From contig NZ_JACJTV010000008.1 in NCBI RefSeq assembly GCF_014698845.1, positions 1 through 64,000 on the forward strand: 64,000 nucleotides of DNA, read 5' to 3'. Below the pieces are notes generated by a model. It was given only the letters and a program-made list of their open reading frames with translations, searched no databases and was not told the origin of the DNA. The DNA comes from Coleofasciculus sp. FACHB-1120 (GTDB taxonomy: Bacteria > Cyanobacteriota > Cyanobacteriia > Cyanobacteriales > FACHB-T130). This document shows, one piece after another, positions 25,001 through 33,835 of this stretch (the first letter of the stretch is position 1; each line of letters opens with the position of its first letter). The translations under genes and the position numbers were made by a program.

Positions 25001-28000
25001 TGGCAAGGTTTCCCTGACATGTTTCTTCCAATGGATAATAAAGCTACTTACAATTGTTAGAGTCCGAGATTTGATTGCATGGGTATGTGGCTGTGACAAA
25101 AGTCTTAGGGCAAGCTGCCCAAATTCGTAACCAGACTCGATGTTTCCAACCAACCCACAGAGAATTAACCCAAAGTTTGCATAGGCAACAGGAGATGTAG
25201 ACGCATTTCCATTCTGAATTGACAAGCTGACTTGCTTAGACGCAAATAGAGGCATCAAATTAGGAGCCGCAATTTGGGCAACGGTCGTTATCCTTGATAG
25301 GATTCTCATTGCTTCTAACTTGTCTTGTTCGACCATTTGGGGCAAATAGCTCAACTCTTCAATCGGCATCTCGCTAAAGAGTGATGTGATCGCGTCTATT
25401 TCAAGCTGAATATCTAATTCACTGAGCTTTTCGGGAAAACTGATCCCAAATTTCTGTAACACTAGCAATCCAGTATTTATTGCTTTTAATAGCTGGTTCT
25501 GCGCGATATCGGTTTGGATTTTGACTTCGTAAACTTTCACGATGTCGAAAATGGTTTTGGCTTCTTGTAAAACGATCGCCGCCCACGATTCTACCTGCTC
25601 AAAATCGCCACACAAATACGCGACTTCTGTTGTTTCTGTATATAACTCTAAGGTCAGCTCATAGTTAGTTGGCCAACTGGAGTATGTCAGCCATGCTCTA
25701 CCTCTGGCTAAATAGTTTTGAGCCACACTATAGGCGATCGCAGCTTTTGCTTTCTGTCCTGTGATTAAATTTAATCTAGCAATTTCATTGCGTTCTAGTC
25801 GATCTGTGACAAGCTCAATTCCATGATTAAGATGATCGACAATTTCAAACAGTCGGTCTGATAGTCTCTCTGGCAAAGTTTTTCCGAGGAGATTGCGACC
25901 AATTTGTAAATGAACAATTTGTTTTTGCGATTCATCGATTAAGATGTATGAGGCTTGCTGCACGCGATCGTGCAAGAACTTATACTCTTGAATTAACAAG
26001 TTTTCATCTAATTCAGATAGAGGTTGAATTAATCCAACTTGTATGGCTGTTAGTAAATCTTGAAAAACCGTTTTATGTGATTTTTCACAAACAATCGATA
26101 GAGTATCTAAATTAAATTCAGCGCCGATGCAAGCAGCTAACCGGAGAATTTGCTGTGTATTTTCTGGTAGTTTATTCAACTTGTGAAGCATCAACTCCAC
26201 AACATTATCAGTGATATCTTGGGCTTGGATCTGAGCTATGTTCCACTGCCAGCTTAAGCCTTCAGCATAAAAGGTCAATAAATTTTCGCTATGCAGCCTT
26301 CTCAAAAATTCACTGACAAAGAACGGATTACCCTCAGTTTTACGCAAAACTAACTCAGCTAATGGACAAACGGTGTCTGCATTCCGATGTAGCGTCTCGG
26401 CAATCAACTGACTTAACGGTTCAAGCGTTAATGGTGTTAGGGTAATTTCCTGAAGTACTGCCCCTTGTTTTCGCAGTCTCTCTAGCATTAATGCTAATGG
26501 ATGCGTTGGATTTACTTCATTATCTCGATAGGCTCCAATCAAAAATAGGGATTGGGTTTGCTCATCCAGCAGCATCAACTCGATTAACTTCAGCGTTGCT
26601 GAGTCTATCCACTGCAAATCATCTAAGAAGATCACCAGGGGATGTGATTCTGAACAAAACACCCGCACAAACTGCCCAAAGATTCGATGAAAGCGATTTT
26701 GAGCTTCAGTTGCTCCAACTTCTGATACAGGCGGCTGCTTGCCGATAATTAATTCAACTTCCGGGATGATATCAATGATGATTTGTCCGTTGCTTCCTAA
26801 AGCTGTTAACAGTTGAGATCGCCACTGTTGCAGATGCTCATCTGGCTCACTGAGCAGTTGCTGCACCAATTTTTGCAGGGCATCTGCGATCGCGCTATAG
26901 GGAATATTGCGCCCAAATTGATCAAATTTACCAGATACAAAATAACCGCGCTTTGCAGTAATAGGTTTGTAGAGTTCCTGCACTAATGCTGATTTCCCAA
27001 CCCCAGCGTAGCCCGATACCAACATCATCTCGACTTTGAATTCAGATTTTTCTTCATTCTTCAGTCTCAATTGTTCATTCCCCATTCCTGCTACTCTGTC
27101 AAACGCTGCTAATAATGCTTCAATCTCTGCTTCGCGCCCATACAGTTTTTGTGGAATTTGAAACTGATCGCAAACGTCTTGAATACCCAGTTGAATACTG
27201 TCAATTTGACCTGTTTCTGCGAACTTGCAAAAACCTTTTTCTAAATCTGCTTTGATACCCCAAGCACTCTGATAACGCTCTTCAGCATTTTTCGCCATCA
27301 GTTTCAAAATAATATCTGAAACGGGTTTGGGAATCGTTGGATTCATTTCATGGGGCGGAACAGGGTGTTTGGCAATATGACAATGGACTAGCTCAAGGAT
27401 GTCTGCTGTGGGAAACGGCAGGTACCCGGTTAGAAGTTCATAGAATGTCACACCAAGCGAGTAAAAATCGGTGCGGTAATCGAGCGAACGGTTCATGCGC
27501 CCAGTTTGCTCTGGAGACAAATAGGCAAGAGTTCCTTCTAAACCATAATGGCTCTTGAACGTCGGATTTGTACGGCTAAATTGGGTAGCAATCCCAAAGT
27601 CAATAATTTTAACAACGCCAGTATCCGGATTGAAAACGATGTTTCCTGGGTTGATATCCTTATGAATGACATTGGCGGCATGGATTCTGCCCAAAATGTT
27701 TGTCAGATTGATCGCAAGCGGTAGAAAAGTAGCTAAGGGCATGGGACAGAAAGTCTCTGGTCGCTTATGCATCCATTGCTCTAGAGACTCTCCACCAAAA
27801 TCTTCTAAGAGAATGACGAGTGTCCGTTGATAGTCTTGCTGGCTGTATGCCTTAACAACACCCTCCAGATTGAGAGAACGGGTAATTTCATATTCTTGTC
27901 TGTAGCGTGTCAGTTCTGGAGGAGAGGGATAATCTTGCTTGAGCATTTTTACGATGAGTGATCGCTCATCTTGTACTCTGATGCCCCGATACACTAGAGA

Positions 28001-28054
28001 TACTGAACTCTCATAGATTTTGCAATGGAAGGCAATTCCAGGTAGGGCAATCAT
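22055..28054 (-). CDS. giant serine/threonine kinase - AAA ATPase - GAF/PAS histidine kinase
   Basis: This is a multidomain receptor of ~2000 residues. The start is the ATG of 'MIALPGIAF', preceded by GGGAGAG, not the TTG five codons earlier. Order: Ser/Thr kinase (~1-270, with 'HKDINPGN' and 'IIDFGIA'), AAA_16 ATPase (Walker A 'GYAGVGKSAL' near 350), a long TPR-like helical region (~650-1300), GAF (~1370-1510), two PAS domains (~1535-1650, ~1690-1800), then HisKA_3 ('MAREIHDTLAQSF') and HATPase ('RIGQEALTNALKYA', 'DDGQGFP'). This is the architecture known from large cyanobacterial multi-sensor kinases. The histidine-kinase subtype matches the coupled NarL-type regulator. It is predicted to be cytoplasmic. 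The input signal is unknown. Confidence 0.93.
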   Translation of the reverse strand: MIALPGIAFHCKIYESSVSLVYRGIRVQDERSLIVKMLKQDYPSPPELTRYRQEYEITRSLNLEGVVKAYSQQDYQRTLVILLEDFGGESLEQWMHKRPETFCPMPLATFLPLAINLTNILGRIHAANVIHKDINPGNIVFNPDTGVVKIIDFGIATQFSRTNPTFKSHYGLEGTLAYLSPEQTGRMNRSLDYRTDFYSLGVTFYELLTGYLPFPTADILELVHCHIAKHPVPPHEMNPTIPKPVSDIILKLMAKNAEERYQSAWGIKADLEKGFCKFAETGQIDSIQLGIQDVCDQFQIPQKLYGREAEIEALLAAFDRVAGMGNEQLRLKNEEKSEFKVEMMLVSGYAGVGKSALVQELYKPITAKRGYFVSGKFDQFGRNIPYSAIADALQKLVQQLLSEPDEHLQQWRSQLLTALGSNGQIIIDIIPEVELIIGKQPPVSEVGATEAQNRFHRIFGQFVRVFCSESHPLVIFLDDLQWIDSATLKLIELMLLDEQTQSLFLIGAYRDNEVNPTHPLALMLERLRKQGAVLQEITLTPLTLEPLSQLIAETLHRNADTVCPLAELVLRKTEGNPFFVSEFLRRLHSENLLTFYAEGLSWQWNIAQIQAQDITDNVVELMLHKLNKLPENTQQILRLAACIGAEFNLDTLSIVCEKSHKTVFQDLLTAIQVGLIQPLSELDENLLIQEYKFLHDRVQQASYILIDESQKQIVHLQIGRNLLGKTLPERLSDRLFEIVDHLNHGIELVTDRLERNEIARLNLITGQKAKAAIAYSVAQNYLARGRAWLTYSSWPTNYELTLELYTETTEVAYLCGDFEQVESWAAIVLQEAKTIFDIVKVYEVKIQTDIAQNQLLKAINTGLLVLQKFGISFPEKLSELDIQLEIDAITSLFSEMPIEELSYLPQMVEQDKLEAMRILSRITTVAQIAAPNLMPLFASKQVSLSIQNGNASTSPVAYANFGLILCGLVGNIESGYEFGQLALRLLSQPHTHAIKSRTLTIVSSFIIHWKKHVRETLPQFLEGYQSGLETGDLEFAAYCAHCYCFHSFAVGKELVELERNMTKYGEAIRQIKQEVALTWNQVYQQSILNLIGCSVNPFRLIGEAYNEESKLPQHEITNDGFAIFNVHFNKLFLCYLFYEYNQAVQNSDIAQNYLLQMTATFAKVLYYFYDSLTRLAIYPESCAQVQPETLRKVAAHQKEMKHWAHYAPMNYLHKYYLVEAEKARVLGRLFDAEELYEQAILGARDNEYIQEEALAYELAAKHYLVRGREKIAQTYMKEAHYCYERWGATAKVRDLEARYPQLFPHLSSVASTPIRTTTGTTSNTSHIAFDLTAVMKATQAILSEIELDQLLRSLMKILIENAGAQTGFLILENSRKWVIEASSELNEGENVYATQVLQSIPTANHLPESIINYVIRTHESVILNDATREGNFINDPYIQHHQTQSVFCLPLLNQSKLTGVLYLENQLATGAFTPEQSQILSLLSTQAAIAIENARLYSKLRASESKMAQFLEAVPVGIAVIDATGRPYYANQRGIHLMGKGIDPAVLPAQIAEAYQFYVTGTDQIYPTEKMPIIRALSGERTTIDDAEIRQNNQTIPVEVWGTPVFDEQGKVAYAITAFHDITERKQAEKLLADYNRTLEQRVIERTLLLSQEIEERQRIENALRQSEEQRRLTMDFTHIGSWNWNIVENTTNWNDNHARLLGLVLGEVESSYQAWRDRVHPEDIHRIEQAVTAALATHTDFEAEYRVIYPNGSIHWLVGRGRGIYNAAGQPVRMLGVILDISDRKRAEAASILEERNRMAREIHDTLAQSFTGIIIHARSAASKITVDAEKAQAYLAQVQNLARTGLAEARRSVEALRRPYLLENNDLLSAFKQLTSQLESSTGTTIVCEAIGIPYPLPSEVENNLLRIGQEALTNALKYATATEIRVELIYQSTQCRLRIKDDGQGFPIDRSSSHTGFGLLGMSERAARIGAQLQIQSTPGQGTEIAVSVNQPEKPS

Positions 28055-28232
28055 TGAACTCTCTCCCAATGAATTTCATGAGCTGAGTTAGCGCCTGTCA
28101 GACAGGCACGCTTCATGAATATACTTCCTCACACTTAGAGTTTGAATCCCCTGTTTAGGTTTTCCAGTCATTCTGGATAATTCCAACATTCTCAAATGAG
28201 AAATTTATCCTTCTTGCCAGGGTAAACGTATC
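28055..28232. other. upstream region of the giant kinase gene
   Basis: AT-rich spacer that should contain the kinase promoter. I see no ORF. A direct-mirror word pair (GCCTGTCAGACAGGC) at about 28094-28108 is a perfect 7-base palindrome and could be an operator. Confidence 0.3.
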
Positions 28233-28450
28233 TTAATTAGTGCCAGGTTCTGCCTTGGTCAACAATTCATGCGTTGAAAGCGGGCGTTGGCAGTATCCCA
28301 TTGCCATTGCAGGAGTCGTATTTTTTGTCAGTCGCCAATGCGGTCTTACCCAATTGTGAATCAATCGCTGTACATCCAAAGCTCCCTTTACAAGACCAGC
28401 GCCCTCAAATCCGTTCGCCGGAAAATCTCCCTGCCTTGCAACGCTTTGAA
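28233..28450 (-). pseudogene. transposase C-terminal remnant
   Basis: On the minus strand the tail of an IS transposase is readable: 'IFRRTDLRALV', then after a frameshift near 28390 'KGALDVQRLIHNWVRPHW', 'NTTPAMAMGY' and a stop. The 'IHNWVRPHW...TPAMAMG' ending is typical of a group of cyanobacterial DDE transposases. The 5' part is missing and the frame is broken, so it is inactive. Confidence 0.65.
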
Positions 28451-28505
28451 CGTTTTTGACTGCCTTTTTGCCCCACCTTGTTCGCCGTAAAAAAGCGCGC
28501 TTCCT

Positions 28506-28992
28506 CTAATCTCGGATCGTTCTTTTCACCAAAATCGCCACCAGCAACTTGGTCATTAGGTAGTCAATCACCGCCTCGACAAGTACCAAAATCTTCGCCA
28601 AAACAGAACCCGCCTGAAGGTTAGACGAGAGAGAGGTGAAGGTTGTCGCAGAGAATATAAAAGCTATCCCACAATCCCCCAGAAGGGGTTAGGTTGTCCG
28701 CTCTAACTAGAGAGGCTGAGAGAAAGTTATACGCCAAAATGAAGAAAATGATGACAGCAAGGCACCAGACAAAGAAGCGGGGGAATGAGCGCTCGTAATG
28801 GCAGATGATCCTCAAGAAAGTAGCAAGAATTGGGCGCTTCCGTTCTAGATTAATAATTCTCGCCTGCCCCAGCGCCGACTCTTGAATGAGCGCAGCTAAG
28901 GTAAAGTGGATCTCGTTCAGATTGACGCCGATAAAACCAGTTTTATCGGCGTCAAAATCCACATTGTCCACTAAGATAATCTTCCGTTGCAA
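28506..28992 (-). pseudogene. frameshifted channel-like membrane protein
   Basis: The first frame gives an N-terminal part with 'GFIGVNLNEIHF' (pentapeptide-like), then a membrane segment 'FFVWCLAVIIFFILAYNFL' and a pore-like 'GLWDSFYI'. At about 28654 the frame is lost. Shifting by one base restores 'SATTFTSLSSNLQAGS' and 'ILVLVEAVIDYLMTKLLVA' to a proper end. The composite matches two-helix potassium-channel-like proteins, where 'ATTFTSL' is the pore region. A single indel has broken it, unless it is a sequencing error. Confidence 0.6.
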
Positions 28993-29206
28993 GTTTGATC
29001 GTTTTAATCAACTGGTCACTTTCTCCCAAAAATAAACAACCAAACCGTCTTACTAGCTCAGGATGGTCAAATGCTAACTGTATCCTCTCCCTTAAACTTG
29101 GTTGTATCTTTTCCTCGTCAGAACGAACCCAAATCAAGCACTTCAGATTAGACAAAATTTCTTGATAACAGGGAATTAAGATTCTCTGGATGGCTAAAAC
29201 CAGCAT
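28952..29206 (-). pseudogene. 84-residue fragment of unknown origin
   Basis: The frame begins inside the aberrant tail of the truncated hsdM and overlaps the next fragment. It reads 'CYQEILSNLKCLIWVRSDEEK' and 'HPELVRRFGCLFLGESDQL', helical and soluble. I recognise no family. Given the surrounding decay it is more likely the end of a lost gene than an intact small gene. Confidence 0.4.
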
Positions 29207-29256
29207 TTCTTAAACCGTCTCATTTGACGCAAAATTTGTGACTTTAAATAGCACAC

Positions 29257-30237
29257 GGGATTAGCAACCGCGTAGTCATGGCGCATCAACCCCTTACCCG
29301 TCTCCACAAACTTCGGATTGAGAAACGTGTCACCAATTTCCAAACTCGAATCGCGAAAATCGTAGATGACCGCATTCATCTTGGCGATCGCGAACGTCGT
29401 ATGATTGAGTTCCTGACCGTAGAGTTTAGGCGCTTTGCTTTTCTGGTCGGGGTAATTGCGCTCAAACACCAAACGCGGTTTAATCAGTAGCCTCGCCGAA
29501 CCACAAGTCGGGTCATAGATTGTAGTGTAGGGTGCAGGGTCAATAATTTCCGCCATCAACCAACCCACCTCAGGCGGCGTCAAAAACTCCCCCGCACTCT
29601 GCCCCTGCCCTTCGGCAAACTTCCGCAGCAGATACTCGTAGGCATCCCCAAACACATCCGGACTCGTGTTTTTCAACCCCAACCGATGGCGACTCACCAC
29701 CTCCACCAACGCCGCCAAACGGTCATCCCCCAGAGTCCGCTGACCGCTTTGAGTTTCGTTGTAGTCTTTAATATCCAGCACACCCTTCAGTTCCGGGTTG
29801 AGTTCCGTCACTTTCCGAGTCGCAGTGGTGATAAACTCCCCCAATCCCTCCTCACCGTGATTGCGGATTTTGTCCCAACGATACTCATCCGGGATGTAGT
29901 AGCGCACCATCCGGTCTTTGCGTCCGGTCGTTATAGCATCCTTATGGTCAGCCTCAATCACCTCATGGGCAGTCTCTTCATCCCCAAACTCCTCCACATG
30001 ACGGGCAAACTCATCATCAAACACATCCGAGAGGCGCTTGTAGAATACCAGGGGTAGAATAAAATCCTTGAACTTCGGCGCGTCAGTCGTGCCGCGAATC
30101 GTACACGCCGCATCCCACAGCCACGTCTCCATCGCCGACACCTCCAGCTTCTCATCCTCTGGCGCTGGAAATTTCAGTTCAGTTTGCTCAGTTGATTTGA
30201 TGGATTTGGTGGGCTGCTGCTTGCTGCGACGTGGCAC
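29257..30237 (-). pseudogene. hsdM: type I restriction-modification methylase subunit, truncated
   Basis: HsdM is the N6-adenine methylase subunit of type I systems. The N-terminal helical domain ('KFKDFILPLVFYKRLSDVFDDEF') and the SAM motif I ('YDPTCGSARLLIK', usually DPTCGSGG) are present in ~327 residues. The catalytic motif IV begins 'DYAVANP' and is cut exactly there: the next codons read 'VCYLKSQILRQ' and stop at 29194. The methylase lacks its active site and C-terminal half. The start is a GTG. No hsdS or hsdR is adjacent. It is inactive. Confidence 0.9.
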
Positions 30238-30718
30238 TATCTTTGATTTCCTCTTGAGTCGGGAGTTGACCGGACACCATTTTAAACTACTGATAGCTTG
30301 GCTTTAGACGCCACTCCCTTAGTATTCCCACCCGCCAAGGCGCAAGTAACATCCAATTCTTCTGGGTTTTGGATTGGGTTTTAGCCTGGAATGTACATAT
30401 TGATTCTCGGTTAAAGTCTACAAGTAACACCAAAGCCCTCTAACTACCGATGAATTCTATACAACTCGACTAAGGTTTCCAGTCGTGTGCCAAAAAGAGT
30501 AGTTAAAAACAGAAAACGCGAACAAAGCTGATCAGCATTCCATTGCTGAGTCTTTGTCCACGCTTTTCAAGAGAGATCGCTAATTAGCTAATCTGGCTGT
30601 AGACTTTAGGTACTTATACCTGTGTGCCAGTTAGTAAAGAACTCTATTGTTCACTTAAGAACTCTATTGTTCACTTAAGAACTCTATTGTTTGTGTACAA
30701 CGGACAACAGTAACTCTA
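30238..30718. other. intergenic region between hsdM remnant and ubiB
   Basis: No gene is supported here. A short minus-strand frame beginning 'MVSGQLPTQEEI' overlaps the hsdM start and may be the tail of a lost upstream gene. The left end near ubiB contains three tandem copies of a 20-base unit, listed separately. Confidence 0.4.
30637..30692. repeat. tandem repeat, 20-bp unit, ~2.8 copies
   Basis: The unit AAGAACTCTATTGTTCACTT occurs twice exactly at 30637-30676 and a third, partial copy follows to 30692. It lies just beyond the stop codon of the ubiB-like gene. It has no internal symmetry strong enough for a terminator. Copy number is likely variable between strains. Confidence 0.85.
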
Positions 30719-32371
30719 TCACTTCAAACGCCCAGAACGTAGGATGCTTACAATTAGCCACAAACCCAGGAAGCTAGCAGCAGCAAATAAACCATTGCTT
30801 AATAAAGATAGCCCCCCTCCTGTTTGAGCATTGCTGGAGATAATCGCCGCCCCGATAATTAGGGAACCCACTACAACACTGAAAGAAAGGCGGTTAGCAG
30901 AGTTCTCCAAACTTCGGCGAAATGGAATGATGTCTGGCATCTTGATATTCCACTTCAAAGTTTCAGAAGTAATTCTTTCGAGCAGCAACTCCACTTGGCG
31001 GGGAGATTCCAAAGACAAACTTTTGATATCTAAAGCTGTTCTCAGCAAAGCTTGCAACGGGTCATCTCCGAATAATTGACGCCGGAATAAATCGGTCATC
31101 AAAGGCTTAATTTCCTCGATGAGATTTAAGTCTGGGTCAAATAGATGCCCTGTGCCCTCTAAATTTGCTAGCGTTTTTGAATATAATCCCATATTGCTAG
31201 GCAACCGGATTTTATTGTCACGGGCGACTTGCAACACTTCATAAAAAACTTGACTCAAATTGATTTGTGACAGACTCAGGTTGTAATACTTTCGCAACAG
31301 CTTTTCAAAGTCACTTTCTAACTTTGCTAAATTTGCTGGTTGAGCCGATTCAGCTAATTGCAAAGTCAACTGACTACAGCGACGGGCATCAATATTTGCG
31401 ATCGCTAACAGCATCTCAGTTAAAATCTGCTGAGTGCGGGGGTCTAGTCGACCGATCATCCCGAAGTCAAGCAGCGCTACGCGACCATCTCTCAGATAAA
31501 AAATATTGCCTGGATGCGGGTCAGCGTGAAAGAAACCGTCCAGATACAACTGTTGAAAGAATACGCGACACAGTAGCCGAGTGATGTCTCGCCGCTGGTC
31601 GCTGGGGCTTTTACCGTCGTTGATTTGCTCGAAATTTGCCTCTAACAGCGGCACCCCATCTAGCCATTCCAGCACCAATAGCTTTTGGGTGGTTAACTGC
31701 CAAATAATTTCTGGAATCACCACCTGCTTCGGGTCAAACCAGCGGCTGGTTGATAAATTGCGGCGTAGCTGGTTGGTGAAATTAGCTTCTTGGGTAAAAT
31801 CAAGCTCAGCCAGCAAAGCATTAGAAAATTCGTTAGCTAAAGCGACAATATCGATATCTGGCCCAATATCGGTGCGAGCAACTAAATCGGCTAAACCTTT
31901 AATGATGGAAATATCTTGAGAGATAATCGCATCAATTCCAGGTCGCTGCACCTTTAGAGCCACTTCCCGCCCATCTGCTAAGGTGGCGCGATGCGTCTGA
32001 GCAATTGAACCAGCAGCAACCGCCACCGGGTTGATGGTACTGAAAACTTCCTCCATCGGGCGATCTAATTGCTTCCGGATCACCACTTCAACCTCTGACC
32101 AAGGCACGGGCGGCACCTCAGATTGAAGCGTTGACAGTTTTTCAATGTAGTCCGCCGAGAGTAAGTCCGGGCGAGTCGAGAGCAATTGCCCCAGCTTGAC
32201 GTAGACTGGCCCCAAATCCACTAAGATGTTGCGGAGGACGGCGGGGGTCGGCAGTCTCGGTTCATCAGCTTTACCGCCGGTCAAGAGCCGTCTCATGTAG
32301 TCCCAACCGTTGCGGAAGACGACTTCAAGGATTTCGCGTTGGCGAGAAGTGGTTTGGGTTAAGGAAAACAC
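30719..32371 (-). CDS. ABC1/UbiB-family atypical kinase
   Basis: AarF/ABC1 kinases support quinone biosynthesis in bacteria and plastoglobule function in plants. The hallmark KxGQ motif is in 'YVKLGQLLSTRPDLL' (~55-70), followed by the A-rich loop 'VAAGSIAQTHRA', 'EVALKVQRPG', the catalytic 'GFFHADPHPGNIF' and 'LLDFGMIG'. Two membrane segments close the protein ('LSFSVVVGSLIIGAAIISS' and 'GLFAAASFLGLWLIV'). At 550 residues it has normal length. Cyanobacteria have several paralogs, so no gene symbol is assigned. Confidence 0.93.
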   Translation of the reverse strand: MFSLTQTTSRQREILEVVFRNGWDYMRRLLTGGKADEPRLPTPAVLRNILVDLGPVYVKLGQLLSTRPDLLSADYIEKLSTLQSEVPPVPWSEVEVVIRKQLDRPMEEVFSTINPVAVAAGSIAQTHRATLADGREVALKVQRPGIDAIISQDISIIKGLADLVARTDIGPDIDIVALANEFSNALLAELDFTQEANFTNQLRRNLSTSRWFDPKQVVIPEIIWQLTTQKLLVLEWLDGVPLLEANFEQINDGKSPSDQRRDITRLLCRVFFQQLYLDGFFHADPHPGNIFYLRDGRVALLDFGMIGRLDPRTQQILTEMLLAIANIDARRCSQLTLQLAESAQPANLAKLESDFEKLLRKYYNLSLSQINLSQVFYEVLQVARDNKIRLPSNMGLYSKTLANLEGTGHLFDPDLNLIEEIKPLMTDLFRRQLFGDDPLQALLRTALDIKSLSLESPRQVELLLERITSETLKWNIKMPDIIPFRRSLENSANRLSFSVVVGSLIIGAAIISSNAQTGGGLSLLSNGLFAAASFLGLWLIVSILRSGRLK

Positions 32372-32505
32372 GGGTTTTGCGAATGGCGAATGGAATTACG
32401 GAAGTATGGCTAATGGCTGTTGAACAATTCGCAATTCGCCATTAGCAATCATCCTCCTTATTAATACTTCATACTTTCAACTTCTGCCTTCCGTTGGAGG
32501 GTAGA

Positions 32506-33567
32506 TTACAGCAACTTTTCGAGATTGGGATCAGCCCGTAGCAACTCAAGAACCTTTTTGATTTCTTGGGTGCGGTCTTTTTTGACAATCAGCGTGACAT
32601 TGCGATCGCGCACAATCACTACATCCTCCATCCCAATCGTCACAATTACCTCATCCTCACCCTCGGCGTAGAGAATCGCCCCTTGCGTATCCATCCCCAC
32701 ATGAGTCGCCAGTTCCACGTTCGGCTTATCCCCTTTCAGCAACCGTTCGATGGCGTTCCAATCTCCCAAATCGTCCCAGCCAAAAGACACTGGCAGCACA
32801 TAAGCCAGCTGCGTCTTCTCCATCAGCGCATAGTCGATACTCTTCTTCGGCACCTGAGAGTAAGCTTCGACACCTTTTTCTTCGAGAAGATGAATAATTT
32901 CCGGCGCGTAAGTGCGGAGTTCATCTAGCACGACCCCAGCTTGAAAGATGAACATTCCGCTGTTCCAGCTGAATCGACCCGTTGCCAGAAACTCTTCCGC
33001 CGTCGGGCGGTCGGGTTTTTCCGTGAATCGGCTGACGCGGTAGGCAGGAAATTCCCCAACCTTGCCAGTTTCTTCCCCTTGCTCAATGTAACCATAGCCC
33101 GTCGATGGATAATTCGGCTGAATCCCCAGCGTCACAATCGACGGCTGAGTTGCTGCCAAGCTGGCACCAGCTTCCAGCGTTTGTTGAAAAGCCTTCTCAT
33201 CAGCGATCCAGTGGTCGGCGGGGAAAAAGCCCACAACGGCGTTTTCTCCATAGCGCTTGGCAATTTCCAGTGTTGTCCAAGCGACCGCTGGGGCAGTATC
33301 GCGCCCCTCTGGTTCAACCAACAAATTTTCTACGGGTAGCTGGGGCAGTTGTTCTTTCACTCCATCTGCTAGCAAAGCTGAAGTAACGACCCATAGCTTT
33401 TCCCAGCCTCCAGCCAGAGATAACAGCCGGTCGGCAGTTGCTTGCAGCAAACTCTTGCCGCTGCCATCCAAACTTAAAAACTGCTTGGGTCGGTGCTTGC
33501 GGCTGAGGGGCCAGAAGCGTTCCCCTTTACCACCGGCGAGAATGACAGGTATTAGCGATTGGTTCAT
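32506..33567 (-). CDS. manC: mannose-1-phosphate guanylyltransferase
   Basis: This enzyme makes GDP-mannose from mannose-1-phosphate and GTP for polysaccharide and glycan synthesis. The nucleotidyltransferase signature 'ILAGGKGERFWPLSR' followed by 'PKQFL' is at residues 9-32, 'VGFFPADHWI' is near 115 and 'EKPDRPTAEEF' near 185. It ends at 353 residues and lacks the C-terminal phosphomannose-isomerase domain of bifunctional ManC/AlgA. Regulation is not visible. The LCP gene diverges upstream and may serve the same envelope pathway. Confidence 0.92.
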   Translation of the reverse strand: MNQSLIPVILAGGKGERFWPLSRKHRPKQFLSLDGSGKSLLQATADRLLSLAGGWEKLWVVTSALLADGVKEQLPQLPVENLLVEPEGRDTAPAVAWTTLEIAKRYGENAVVGFFPADHWIADEKAFQQTLEAGASLAATQPSIVTLGIQPNYPSTGYGYIEQGEETGKVGEFPAYRVSRFTEKPDRPTAEEFLATGRFSWNSGMFIFQAGVVLDELRTYAPEIIHLLEEKGVEAYSQVPKKSIDYALMEKTQLAYVLPVSFGWDDLGDWNAIERLLKGDKPNVELATHVGMDTQGAILYAEGEDEVIVTIGMEDVVIVRDRNVTLIVKKDRTQEIKKVLELLRADPNLEKLL

Positions 33568-33835
33568 TTTTGGCTTTAGCGATTCTTTTCGGCTCTATGT
33601 TAACCTTGACGCGATCGCGATCGCTGTTTAACCTTTGTGCCCACTGCCGATAAAACGCCTCGTGCAACTTCTCTCCCACTTTCTGTAGAAACCAACCTGT
33701 AGAAGCAAGCTTAAGGCACCCCTGCAATGCAATGTCATTTCCTTTGGGAGATGGAGAACCTGAAGTTATAATCCACCTTGGAAATAAGTCTTCAGAAAGA
33801 TACATCTAGTCTGCGATTGTGGTCGTGAGGTAAAC

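Noticed and set aside
33527-33805. 92-residue minus-strand frame overlapping the manC start
   Set aside because: It overlaps manC by 41 bases, has no ribosome site, and its composition is unlike a real protein.
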